A stretch of 64,000 nt of DNA from an uncultured Rhizobium sp. (GTDB taxonomy: Bacteria > Pseudomonadota > Alphaproteobacteria > Rhizobiales > Rhizobiaceae): assembly GCA_945952045.1 (NCBI GenBank), contig CAMFHE010000004.1:62001-126000 (forward strand), in the 5' to 3' direction. Each line of letters opens with the position of its first letter. Position 1 is the stretch's first letter. A program made the translations under genes and the position numbers. Positions 1 to 7,820 of this stretch are shown here, one piece after another. Below the pieces are notes generated by a model. It saw nothing but the letters and a program-made list of their open reading frames with translations, made no database searches and was not told the origin of the DNA.

Positions 1-221
1 TCTACAAAATTCTCCATCGACAGTTCCTTGCAACGGGCCAAAACCCGATCTGAATCACTGGCGCGTATTCTCGCGCCAACCCCTGGAATTGCGAATAGCC
101 AATTCTGTGCAGATATTTGATGATCGCTTGCACGCATGCCTCGCGCAGCCTTGCCATGTCATGGTCGGCCGAATCGCCGGCGGCCTCGTTGGTCGACGAC
201 ATGAGGGATGACGGAGACGAG

Positions 222-566
222 ATGAGACAGAATTGGGCGATTGCGGCCCTGGCCGGCGCTGCGATCCTGGCGTCCGGCTGCACCCGCACCAGCTATTACG
301 TGCCGCCGCATGGTTTCATCGATGCGGAATCGGCGCAGTGCCGGGGCATGTCGAGCAAGCAGAACTACGATGCCTGCATTATCGCCGGCCGCACCGGCAT
401 GTCCTATCCAGACGTGCGCCGGCAGTTGCGCGGCCCCGAGGTCGCGCCGCCGCTGGAGCCGCAATATCCCGAAGGCTTCGAGCCGAGCGACGAGGAAGAC
501 CTGCCGACGCTCGAGCCCGGCCACCGCCAGCCCCACAAGCCGCGCACACCGCCAAAGACGATCTGA
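222..566 (+). CDS. small lipoprotein, unknown function
   Basis: A 114-residue protein. It begins with a basic residue and a short hydrophobic stretch (residues 5-18) ending in a lipobox A-S-G-C with Cys20, so it is probably cut by signal peptidase II and anchored in a membrane facing the periplasm. The mature part is polar and proline-rich towards the C-terminus, with two more cysteines near residues 43 and 55 that could form a disulfide. I chose the ATG at 222 because GGAGAC lies just upstream and the signal peptide starts there; an in-frame ATG at 201 would add a charged extension. It is monocistronic and converges on the minus-strand operon to its right. I do not recognise a family. Confidence 0.7.
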   Translation: MRQNWAIAALAGAAILASGCTRTSYYVPPHGFIDAESAQCRGMSSKQNYDACIIAGRTGMSYPDVRRQLRGPEVAPPLEPQYPEGFEPSDEEDLPTLEPGHRQPHKPRTPPKTI

Positions 567-585
567 ACGACCGGAAAACGAAAAC

Positions 586-610
586 GCCCTCCCTTCCACG
601 AAGAGAGGGC
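586..610 (-). terminator. hairpin terminator between convergent genes
   Basis: GCCCTC at 586-591 pairs with GAGGGC at 605-610, extended by an interrupted CTT/AAG. Read on the minus strand the hairpin is followed by GTTTTCGTTTTCC, a T-rich tract, so it should end the minus-strand sugar operon that stops at 630. It may also stop the lipoprotein transcript. Confidence 0.7.
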
Positions 611-629
611 ATTGTCTTCGGTCCAACAA

Positions 630-1736
630 TCAGCGCTGGCGCGCCAGCAGGTCGGTCGCCAGCGCATCGGCGGTGCGGATGGCGTCGGCGACGATGCGGG
701 CGGTCAGCGTGCGCGGCACGGAATGGATGACGCTCGCCGGGTTCATCGCGGTTTCGCCGACCCGCAGCAGGTCCGCATTCGAGACATCGCCGAGACCGAG
801 ATCGGCAAGCCGCACCGGCAGGCCGATATCGGCGCAGAAGCGGATCGCCTCGGCAATCTCCTGCGGGTCGCGGTTTTCCAGAACCAGCAGGCCGATAATG
901 CCGAAAGCCACCTTTTCGCCGTGGAAGAAGTGGTGCGTCGGCTCCAGAACCGTCAGCGCGTCATGGATGCCATGGGCGGCCGATACGCCGCAATTTTCGA
1001 AACCGAGGCCGGAGAGCAGCGTATTGGCTTCGATGATGTTTTCCACCGCCTCCGTCAGGCAACCGGCCTTGGCCGCCAGATAGGCGGCGCGGCCGTCGCG
1101 CATCAGGGTTTCATGGCAGGCGCGCGCCACCTGCGCGCCGACGATGGTCGGGGCATAGCCGTCGGCGATATAATTGTTCGAGCGGCTCTCGAAATTCGAG
1201 CGCGCCTCGAACCAGGTCGACAGCGCATCGCCCATGCCGGCGGCGAGGAAGCGCACCGGCGCGCGCAGGATGACTTCGGAATCCACCAACACGACATCCG
1301 GGTTGCGATAGCAGCGCTCCACCCGGTCATAGACGCCTTCGGCCGTGTAGATCACGCCGATGGAGCTGGTCGGGCTGTCGGTGGAGGCAATCGTCGGCAC
1401 GGTGATGATGCGCGCGCCGACGTCGCGGGCGGCGATCTTGCCGGTATCCAGCGTCTTGCCGCCGCCGACACCAATGACGACATCGACGCCGCGCCCGAGT
1501 TCGGCGCAGCGCTTCACTTCCGCATCGGTGGATTCACCGCCGAAGACGGTCGAGACGGTCTCGACGCCGGCCTTGAGGAGCGAAGCGCGCAGCGCCTCGC
1601 CATAGGTCTTGTCGACGAAGGCGTCCGACAGCAGCAGCGCCCTCTTTCCAAGGCCTGCCGCATAGGTCCCGAGATCGGCCAGAACTCCCGGTCCCTGCAC
1701 ATAGCGCAACGGGCCGCCATATCCGCGAGTCAGCAT
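630..1736 (-). CDS. GldA-type Zn-dependent glycerol dehydrogenase family protein
   Basis: A 368-residue iron-containing alcohol dehydrogenase superfamily protein of the GldA branch. The nucleotide-binding GVGGGKTLDTGK motif is at about 89-100. The metal ligands expected of GldA enzymes are in place: Asp170 in AAGMGD, His255 in AAHGIH and His272 in FFHGEK. Members oxidise a polyol or hydroxyacid with NAD. It is the last gene of the gntR-led minus operon, 18 bp after the SDR gene, with AAAGGA before its ATG. In this context it probably acts on a sugar-derived alcohol or aldehyde rather than on glycerol itself; that is inference. Family assignment is firm, substrate is not. Confidence 0.8.
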   Translation of the reverse strand: MLTRGYGGPLRYVQGPGVLADLGTYAAGLGKRALLLSDAFVDKTYGEALRASLLKAGVETVSTVFGGESTDAEVKRCAELGRGVDVVIGVGGGKTLDTGKIAARDVGARIITVPTIASTDSPTSSIGVIYTAEGVYDRVERCYRNPDVVLVDSEVILRAPVRFLAAGMGDALSTWFEARSNFESRSNNYIADGYAPTIVGAQVARACHETLMRDGRAAYLAAKAGCLTEAVENIIEANTLLSGLGFENCGVSAAHGIHDALTVLEPTHHFFHGEKVAFGIIGLLVLENRDPQEIAEAIRFCADIGLPVRLADLGLGDVSNADLLRVGETAMNPASVIHSVPRTLTARIVADAIRTADALATDLLARQR

Positions 1737-1754
1737 AATTTATATCCTTTTCGT

Positions 1755-2543
1755 TCAGCGCAGCGTCAGGCCGCCATCGATGGTGATGATTTCGCCGGTG
1801 GTGAAGCTGGCGGCATCGGAGGCGAGGTAGACGGCGGCGCCGACCAGTTCCTCGACGCGGCCGATGCGGTTCTGCACCGCGCCCTTTTCCCAATGGTCGC
1901 GCACCACGTCGGGATGTTCCTTGATGACCTCGTCGGTCAGCTCGGTGCGGATATAGCCCGGCGCAATGGCATTGACGCGGATGTTGTGCTCGGCCCATTC
2001 GGTCGCCAGCGCCTTGGTCAGCATATGCACGCCGGCCTTGGAGACATTGTAGGCGGCATGGCGGAACGGCCAGTTGACGATGCGGCCCGACATCGAGCCG
2101 ATGGAGATGATCGAGCCGGATTTCTGGGCGATCATCTGCCGGCCTGCGGCGCGCGAGACGAGGAAGACGCCGTCGAGATTGACCGACATGGTGCGCCGCC
2201 AGGTGTCCAGCGAGCAATCCTCTGCCGCCGCCGGCAAGACGATCCCGGCATTGTTGACGAGGATATCGACGCGCCCGAAGGCGGCGACCGTCTCGGCGAT
2301 CAGCCGGTCGGCATCGGCCTCCACCGATATATCGGCCTGGATGGCCTTCGCCTTGCCGCCGGCCGCCTCGATGGCCGCGACGACCGCATCGGCCCGCCCG
2401 GCCGCCGACTGGTAGTTGACGACGACGCTTGCGCCCTGCGCCGCCAGCCCCTTGGCCAGCGCCTCGCCGATGCCGCGCGACGCGCCGGTGACGATGGCGA
2501 TTTTGCCTGTGAGGTCGAACAGACCTCCGTTGACAGCATTCAT
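1755..2543 (-). CDS. SDR family oxidoreductase
   Basis: A 262-residue classical short-chain dehydrogenase/reductase. It has the cofactor motif TGASRGIG near residue 19, NNAG near residue 95, a catalytic Ser in the SIGSMSGR region and the YNVSK (YxxxK) motif near residue 165. The C-terminal GEIITIDGG is typical of FabG-like and sugar-acid dehydrogenases. It lies 28 bp after the GMC oxidoreductase gene and 18 bp before the GldA-like gene. In non-phosphorylating L-fucose pathways an SDR oxidises 2-keto-3-deoxy-L-fuconate, and this gene could fill that step. That role rests only on gene context. Confidence 0.8.
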   Translation of the reverse strand: MNAVNGGLFDLTGKIAIVTGASRGIGEALAKGLAAQGASVVVNYQSAAGRADAVVAAIEAAGGKAKAIQADISVEADADRLIAETVAAFGRVDILVNNAGIVLPAAAEDCSLDTWRRTMSVNLDGVFLVSRAAGRQMIAQKSGSIISIGSMSGRIVNWPFRHAAYNVSKAGVHMLTKALATEWAEHNIRVNAIAPGYIRTELTDEVIKEHPDVVRDHWEKGAVQNRIGRVEELVGAAVYLASDAASFTTGEIITIDGGLTLR

Positions 2544-2571
2544 GGGTATCCTCCCGAAACGGTGCGGCGGT

Positions 2572-4110
2572 TCAGGCCGCCGTGCTTGCCTTGAAAACGT
2601 TGGATGTGATGTGCTCGGCCGTGCGCACCGCCTGGGCGACGATGGTCAGCGACGGGTTGAAGCCGGTGGACGAGGGCAGGAAGGACGCGTCGACGACATA
2701 GAGATTGTCGACGTCCCAGACCTTGCAGGTGGGATCGAGCACCGACGTCGCCGGATCGTTGCCGAAACGGGCGGTGCCGCATTGATGCATGGAAACGGTG
2801 ATATCCATGCGCTGGGTGATGATGATCGGATAGCCGATGGAGCGCATGATGCGCGTCCAGTGGCGCACCAGCTCGTTATGCGAGGTCAGGTTGTTGGGCG
2901 TATAGGCGACGCGGATGGTGCCGTCGCTGTCCAGCGTCACGCGGTTGTTCGGATCGGGCAGATCTTCCGACATGATCCACCAGTCGACCGAGCGCTCGGC
3001 GAAGCGGTCCATCAGCCATTCCGGCAGCCATTTGACATTTGCGGTCAGCATGCCGCCCTGCAGCTTGCCCAAGCCCTGAACATTGCCCATCGGCCAGGGC
3101 CTGTGGGCATTGGCGAGATAGAAATCGTTGATCGCCATGGATTTCTGGAAGGTCACCCGGTTCTTGCGGAAGGGGTGGATCGCCATCATCGCGGTGTTGT
3201 TATGGGCCATGTAATTGCGGCCGAGCTGATCGGAGGTGTTGTTGCCGAGCCCGCCCGGATGCTTGTCATTGGCCGAGCGCAGCAACAACGCCGTCGAATT
3301 GATCGCGCCGGCCGAGGAGATGAACAGGTCGCCGGAGATTACCTTCACCTGCCCGTCCTGCTCCACCTCGATGCCGGTGACGCGTTTTCCCGAGGCATCG
3401 GTCAGCATGCGGCGCACCTTGGTGTCGAGCACCAGATCGACGCGACCGCTGGCAAGCGCGGGCGCGACGAGGCGCACTTCGGCATCGTTCTTGGCGCCGA
3501 GCTTGCAGGCGAAACCATCGCAGGTGGAACAGCGAATGCAGGCCCCGCCCTTGTGGCGGTCGATGGCGATCGGCAGCGGGAAGGGCCGCAGCCCCTTGGC
3601 GCGCAGCTTTTCGGCAATCGCCTCGATTTCCGGCTCGTGGCCGATGGTCGGATAGGGCATCGGGCCGGAACGCGGCGGCTCGATCGGATCGGCGCCGGCC
3701 GTGCCATGCGTGCCCATCAGCCGCTCGGCCTCGTCGTAATAAGGGGCGAAGTCGGCGTAACGCACCGGCCAGGCCGGCGCGACGCCGCCCTCATGCTGCA
3801 GATCCTCGAAATCCTCGACGCGGAAACGCACAGTGGCGGCGCCGAAGAATTTCGAATTGCCGCCGACATAATAGAAGGTCGAGGGGTGGAAGGGTTTGCC
3901 GTCCTTGTCGCGCCAGGTCTCGTTGGCGGTATATTTGCGGTCGTGGAAAACCGCCTTCACCGACCAGTTGTCGGCCTCGCGCGGCAGGTAGTTGCCGCGC
4001 TCGATCATCAGCACGCGCGCGCCGGTCGCAGACAGCCGGTTGGCCATGGCGCCCCCGCCGACGCCGGCGCCGACGATCACCACGTCATAGTGGGTGTCGA
4101 TCGTGTTCAT
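2572..4110 (-). CDS. GMC family FAD-dependent oxidoreductase
   Basis: A 512-residue glucose-methanol-choline oxidoreductase. The N-terminal dinucleotide-binding motif VIVGAGVGGG occupies residues 11-20 and is followed by an E-R-G nucleotide contact. A cysteine cluster (residues about 190-205, CIRCSTCDGFACK) resembles gluconate or sorbitol dehydrogenase-like GMC members. The C-terminal half carries the MHQCGTARFG histidine region and GFNPSLT, which hold the usual catalytic His and Asn. No signal peptide is visible, so it is probably cytoplasmic. It is the third gene of the gntR-led operon, 83 bp after the dehydratase gene. It probably oxidises a sugar, sugar acid or polyol; the acceptor is unknown. 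Confidence 0.8.
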   Translation of the reverse strand: MNTIDTHYDVVIVGAGVGGGAMANRLSATGARVLMIERGNYLPREADNWSVKAVFHDRKYTANETWRDKDGKPFHPSTFYYVGGNSKFFGAATVRFRVEDFEDLQHEGGVAPAWPVRYADFAPYYDEAERLMGTHGTAGADPIEPPRSGPMPYPTIGHEPEIEAIAEKLRAKGLRPFPLPIAIDRHKGGACIRCSTCDGFACKLGAKNDAEVRLVAPALASGRVDLVLDTKVRRMLTDASGKRVTGIEVEQDGQVKVISGDLFISSAGAINSTALLLRSANDKHPGGLGNNTSDQLGRNYMAHNNTAMMAIHPFRKNRVTFQKSMAINDFYLANAHRPWPMGNVQGLGKLQGGMLTANVKWLPEWLMDRFAERSVDWWIMSEDLPDPNNRVTLDSDGTIRVAYTPNNLTSHNELVRHWTRIMRSIGYPIIITQRMDITVSMHQCGTARFGNDPATSVLDPTCKVWDVDNLYVVDASFLPSSTGFNPSLTIVAQAVRTAEHITSNVFKASTAA

Positions 4111-4193
4111 CGCAAATCTCCTCCTGCCCGCCTGGAGGTCCAGGCAGGGAAAAACGTCTTGTTCATGGGCTCAAACTACCCGGCGATCGGCCG

Positions 4194-5735
4194 TCACATG
4201 ACGGCGCCGACCTGCCAGGGCACGAATTCATTGTCGCCGTAGCCGAAGGCCTCGCTGCAGGTCTCCTTGCCGGACGCCGTATCGATCATCAGCTCGAAGA
4301 TGCGCCGGCCGAGCGCCTCGATGGTCTCGACGCCGGTCACCACCGTGCCGCAGTCGATATCCATGTCCTCGACCATGTGGCGATACATGTCGGAATTGGT
4401 GGCGAGCTTCAGCGTCGGCGCCGGCTTGAAGCCGGAGACGGAGCCGCGCCCGGTGGTGAACGCGATCAGGTTCGCCCCGCCGGCCACCTGTCCGGTGACG
4501 GCGACGGGATCGTAGCCCGGCGTATCCATGAAGACGAGGCCGGGCTCGGTGACCTTTTCGGCATATTCATAGACGGCGTTCAGCCGCGACATGCCGCCCT
4601 TGGCGACCGCGCCCAGCGATTTCTCGAGAATGGTGGTCAGGCCGCCCTGCTTGTTGCCATGCGAGGGGTTATTGTCCATCTCGGCATTGTTGCGGCTGGT
4701 ATAGTCGCGCCACCATTCGATGCGCTGCAACAGCTTTTCGGCGACGGCGGGGCTGACGGCGCGCCGGGTCAGCAGATGTTCGGCCCCATAGATCTCAGGG
4801 GTTTCGGCGAGGATGACCGTGCCGCCATGGCGCACCAGGAGATCTGCGGCGAAGCCGAGGCCGGGATTGGCGGAGATGCCGGAATAACCATCCGAACCGC
4901 CGCATTCCAGCGCCAGCGACAGGCCGCTGACCGGCTGCGGCGTGCGTTCGATGGCGCCGGTGAGCGGCATCATGTCCTCGACGGCGCGAATGCCGGCCTC
5001 GATGGTGCGGCGCGTGCCGCCCACCTGCTGGATGGTCATGGTGCGCAGCCGGTCGTTTTCGCCAAGACCCTCGCGCTTGAGCAGCGCCGGGATCTGGTTG
5101 GTCTCGCAGCCAAGCCCGATCATCAGCACGCCGCCGACATTGGGATGGGTGGCGTAACCGGCGATGGTGCGGGTCAGGTAATCGTAACCCTCCGCTTTCG
5201 TGTTGAAGGCGCAGCCGCCGCCATGGGTCAGCGCGATCACCCCGTCGACGCCGGGATAACGCTCCATGACGCCGGGCGCCGAAAAATGCGCCGCGACCGC
5301 CTTGGAGACGGTGGCGGAACAGTTCACCGAGGAGATGACGGCGATGTAGTTGCGCGTGCCGACGCGGCCATCCGGGCGGGCATAGCCCATGAAGGTGGCG
5401 CGCTCCGGCTCCGGCACCATCTCAGGCGCCACGGCATCGGCGCACATGGCGTAGTCGCGAGTGAATTCGCCGACGGCGAGGTTGTGGCTGTGCACATGCT
5501 GGCCGGCCTCGATATCCTCGCTGGCGAAACCGATGGTCTGGCCGTATTTGGTCACCGCCGCGCCGCGGGCAATCGGCGACAGCGCGATCTTGTGGCCGCG
5601 CGGAATTTTGGCAAGCGGCCGCAGCCCCTCGATATCGGGCATGACGGCCGGATCGATCTGCTCGCGGGCAACGGCGACATTGTCGCCGGGATTGAGCCGG
5701 ATCAGCGGCGAGATGTAGTTGCTTGCGTCCGCCAT
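4194..5735 (-). CDS. UxaA-family (altronate/galactarate-type) sugar-acid dehydratase
   Basis: A 513-residue full-length UxaA-family protein. An N-terminal SAF-like domain (about 1-95) is followed by the long dehydratase core with VGTRNY near 125, THGGGCAF near 185, ALECGGSDGYSG near 285 and NPSHGNKQGGLTT near 360. Family members remove water from altronate, galactarate or related aldonates with a metal cofactor to give 2-keto-3-deoxy acids. The first base of its ATG is the last base of the gntR stop codon, so translation is coupled. Beside a FucU, a lactonase and a fucose-dehydrogenase-like AKR it is the likely L-fuconate (or similar aldonate) dehydratase. The usual enolase-superfamily fuconate dehydratase is absent here, so this would be a non-orthologous replacement. 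Confidence 0.85.
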   Translation of the reverse strand: MADASNYISPLIRLNPGDNVAVAREQIDPAVMPDIEGLRPLAKIPRGHKIALSPIARGAAVTKYGQTIGFASEDIEAGQHVHSHNLAVGEFTRDYAMCADAVAPEMVPEPERATFMGYARPDGRVGTRNYIAVISSVNCSATVSKAVAAHFSAPGVMERYPGVDGVIALTHGGGCAFNTKAEGYDYLTRTIAGYATHPNVGGVLMIGLGCETNQIPALLKREGLGENDRLRTMTIQQVGGTRRTIEAGIRAVEDMMPLTGAIERTPQPVSGLSLALECGGSDGYSGISANPGLGFAADLLVRHGGTVILAETPEIYGAEHLLTRRAVSPAVAEKLLQRIEWWRDYTSRNNAEMDNNPSHGNKQGGLTTILEKSLGAVAKGGMSRLNAVYEYAEKVTEPGLVFMDTPGYDPVAVTGQVAGGANLIAFTTGRGSVSGFKPAPTLKLATNSDMYRHMVEDMDIDCGTVVTGVETIEALGRRIFELMIDTASGKETCSEAFGYGDNEFVPWQVGAVM

Positions 5736-6412
5736 CAGGGCGCTTCCTGTGAAAACATGCTGGTTCTTTCCTGATAGAGCTTGGCCATGACGTCGAAGGA
5801 CGATTCCAGGTGGATGCGCATGGCGAGTTCCGCCTGATCCGGCTTGCCGGCGCGGATGGCGGCGACAATGGCCGCATGCTGCTCCGTCACCATGGCGAGA
5901 TGGCCCGGAACCGGGGCCGAAAGCTGTCGCATGCGATCGAGATGCACCTTTGCCAGCGTGATGAATTTCCAGATGCGCGGCATGCCGCTCATCTGCGCGA
6001 TCTTGGCATGCAGCGCGTCGTCCTCGTCGAGATAGCGCTCCAGCTGCCCGGTTTCGATCAGGCCGCGCATGCGCCCGACCAGCGCGTCGAGTTCCCGGCC
6101 GCCCGCCTCGTCGAAACGCTGGGCGGCGCGGCGCACGCTTTCGATCTCCAGCGCCCGGCGGATGACGAAACCTTCCTCCGCCACCTGAAACGAGATGTGG
6201 CTGACATAGGTGCCGGAATGGGGAATGACATTGACCAGCCCCTCTTCCGCCAGCTTCTGGACCGCCTCCCGGACAGGCGTGCGCGACACGGAAAGCTCGG
6301 CGCAGATGTCCTTTTCGACAATCGGCGCGCCCGGCTGGATCTCCAGCATGATGATCGAGTGCCGCAGCAACTCATATACCTGATCGGCTTTCTGTGTGGG
6401 TTGTTTGAGCAT
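5735..6412 (-). CDS. GntR family (FCD/FadR subfamily) transcriptional regulator
   Basis: A 225-residue regulator. The N-terminal winged helix-turn-helix (about 10-75) has the typical GntR signature around SVSRTPVREAVQKLAEEGLV. The all-helical FCD ligand-binding domain follows, with conserved acidic and His residues at about 105-200 that usually bind a metal and a carboxylate effector. It heads the minus-strand catabolic operon, its stop overlaps the next ATG by one base, and GGAGAGGAAAC precedes its start. It faces the Fe-ADH/ABC transporter arm across about 200 bp that carry repeated CTCATATAT boxes. It most likely represses both arms and responds to a sugar acid such as a keto-deoxy intermediate; the effector is inferred. 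Confidence 0.88.
   Translation of the reverse strand: MLKQPTQKADQVYELLRHSIIMLEIQPGAPIVEKDICAELSVSRTPVREAVQKLAEEGLVNVIPHSGTYVSHISFQVAEEGFVIRRALEIESVRRAAQRFDEAGGRELDALVGRMRGLIETGQLERYLDEDDALHAKIAQMSGMPRIWKFITLAKVHLDRMRQLSAPVPGHLAMVTEQHAAIVAAIRAGKPDQAELAMRIHLESSFDVMAKLYQERTSMFSQEAP
6369..6382. promoter_or_regulatory. possible intragenic GntR operator half-site
   Basis: AACTCATATACCTG lies in codons 11-15 of gntR. It matches 13 of 14 bases of AACTCATATATCTG at 6488-6501 in the intergenic control region. It could allow DNA looping or autorepression, or be chance, since it also encodes ordinary residues of the protein. Confidence 0.35.
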
Positions 6413-6481
6413 GCGTGTTTCCTCTCCTGCCTGTAATTACGCATATTTTATGGGGTGTTGCAATTATTTTTTCGGAGTCGG

Positions 6482-6525
6482 TTGACAAACTCATATATCT
6501 GTAGCCTGTATAACTCATATATGAG
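6482..6525 (+). promoter_or_regulatory. promoter with repeated GntR-type operator boxes
   Basis: TTGACA at 6482-6487 is a consensus -35 box. A possible -10 (TGTATA or TATAAC) lies at about 6507-6514, with longer than ideal spacing. AACTCATATAT occurs twice, at 6488-6498 and 6512-6522, 24 bp apart, on the same helix face if the repeat is near 10.5 bp per turn. The second copy forms a perfect 12-bp palindrome, CTCATATATGAG, at 6514-6525, near the expected transcription start. This is the natural binding site for the divergently encoded GntR regulator. Confidence 0.7.
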
Positions 6526-6574
6526 CTACCGCAGGGACCGCAAGCGATCCCGCGGCGCCATCAGGGAGAAGACC

Positions 6575-6619
6575 ATGACAAAGCGCATCGGCGCCACGGT
6601 CTCGCAGGTGCGCCTGTGA
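6575..6619 (+). CDS. 14-codon leader reading frame coupled to the Fe-ADH gene
   Basis: A short frame, MTKRIGATVSQVRL, begins at ATG 6575 behind a good ribosome-binding site (AGGGAG, 6564-6569). Its TGA (6617-6619) overlaps the GTG start of the Fe-ADH gene (6616) in a GTGA junction. The downstream gene has no separate ribosome-binding site of comparable strength. This arrangement points to translational coupling through a leader peptide. The alternative is a remnant left when the original 5' end of an older gene was lost. No family match is claimed for the peptide. Confidence 0.5.
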   Translation: MTKRIGATVSQVRL

Positions 6620-7728
6620 GCACGATCAACTATTTGACGCGCATCGAATTCGGCGAAGGCGAGATCGCCCGCCTGCCGGAATTTCTCGCCGCGCTGAACG
6701 TCAAGCGGCCGCTGATCGCAACCGATAAAGGCCTTTCCGCTTCGGGACTTGCGGGTCGTGTGGCCGCCCTTCTCGGCGACAGCGCCGTGGTGTTCGACGA
6801 GACCCCGGCCAACCCGACGGAAGAGGCCGTGGTCGCCGCCCATGCGCTCTATGTGAAGAGCGGTTGCGACGGCATCGTCGGGCTTGGCGGCGGCTCGTCG
6901 CTCGATCTCGCCAAGGCCGTGCGCCTGCTGACCGGGCATGAGGGACCGCTGGAGCAATATACTGCCGTGTCCGGCGGCGTCGCCCGCATCCATGGCAATA
7001 TCTGTCCGATGATCGCCGTGCCCACCACCTCCGGCACGGGTTCCGAAGTCGGCCGCGCCGCCGTCATCATTACGGCGGACGGGCGCAAGCTCGGCATTCT
7101 CTCTGGCTTCATGCTGCCTTCGATTGCGCTGTGCGATCCCGAGCTGACCTATGGCCTGCCGCCGCGCCTGACGGCCGCCACCGGCATGGACGCCATCTCG
7201 CATTGCCTGGAAACCTACATGGCCCCGGCCTTCAATCCGCCGGCCGAGGCGATTGCGCTCCATGGCCTGGATTGCGGTCTCGGCGCCATCGAGCGCGCCA
7301 TGGCCGACGGCACCGACCGCAAGGCGCGCCGCGACATGATGGTCTGCGCGCTGGAAGGCGCCATGGCTTTCCAGAAGGGACTGGGGGCCGTGCATGCGCT
7401 GACCCATCCGCTCGGCGCCATCCGCGAACTCAACCTGCATCACGGCACGCTGAATGCCGTGCTGATGCCGGCGGTGCTGCGCTTCAACCGCGAGGTGATC
7501 GGCGGCAAATGGGACGTGCTGGCGAGCCGCATGGGCGGCCAGCCCGATGACGTCATCGCCGCCCTCAATATCCGTCTCGGCATGCCCTCGGGGCTGAAGG
7601 AGATGGGCGTGACGGAAGCGATGATGGAGCAGGTCTCGCATGCCGCGCTGAAGGACCATTGCCACGCGACCAATCCGCGGATCGCCAGCCAGGCGGACTA
7701 TCTCGACATTCTGCGCCACGCCGCCTGA
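6616..7728 (+). CDS. iron-containing alcohol dehydrogenase (FucO/lactaldehyde reductase-like)
   Basis: A 370-residue class III (Fe-dependent) alcohol dehydrogenase. The nucleotide-binding GLGGGSSLDLAK is at about 89-100 and VPTTSGTGSE at about 135-144. The expected iron ligands are Asp192 and His196 in MDAISH, His260 in VHALTHPLG and His276 in LHHGTLN. FucO, a family member, interconverts lactaldehyde and propanediol. Being first in the operon of a fucose-type pathway, this enzyme may process a lactaldehyde-like product or oxidise a sugar alcohol. The GTG start overlaps the stop of a 14-codon leader frame. Maleylacetate reductase or another Fe-ADH role cannot be excluded. Confidence 0.8.
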   Translation: MSTINYLTRIEFGEGEIARLPEFLAALNVKRPLIATDKGLSASGLAGRVAALLGDSAVVFDETPANPTEEAVVAAHALYVKSGCDGIVGLGGGSSLDLAKAVRLLTGHEGPLEQYTAVSGGVARIHGNICPMIAVPTTSGTGSEVGRAAVIITADGRKLGILSGFMLPSIALCDPELTYGLPPRLTAATGMDAISHCLETYMAPAFNPPAEAIALHGLDCGLGAIERAMADGTDRKARRDMMVCALEGAMAFQKGLGAVHALTHPLGAIRELNLHHGTLNAVLMPAVLRFNREVIGGKWDVLASRMGGQPDDVIAALNIRLGMPSGLKEMGVTEAMMEQVSHAALKDHCHATNPRIASQADYLDILRHAA

Positions 7729-7820
7729 GGCGATTGGCGTCTGGAACGGCCGGACGGGGGTTCCGTCCGGCAAAGGCATATCGAACCGGGCCTGGAGCGC
7801 CCGATCTTGGGAGGATGGAA

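Noticed and set aside
2..289. A minus-strand 95-residue frame at the left edge
   Set aside because: It lacks a ribosome-binding site and a recognisable domain, and half of it is antisense to the lipoprotein gene. A shorter frame from about 165 is possible but unsupported, so 1-221 is left without a gene.
612..2594. A 660-residue plus-strand frame
   Set aside because: It is antisense to the GldA-like and SDR genes, which have full domain motifs. Long mirror frames are common in GC-rich DNA.
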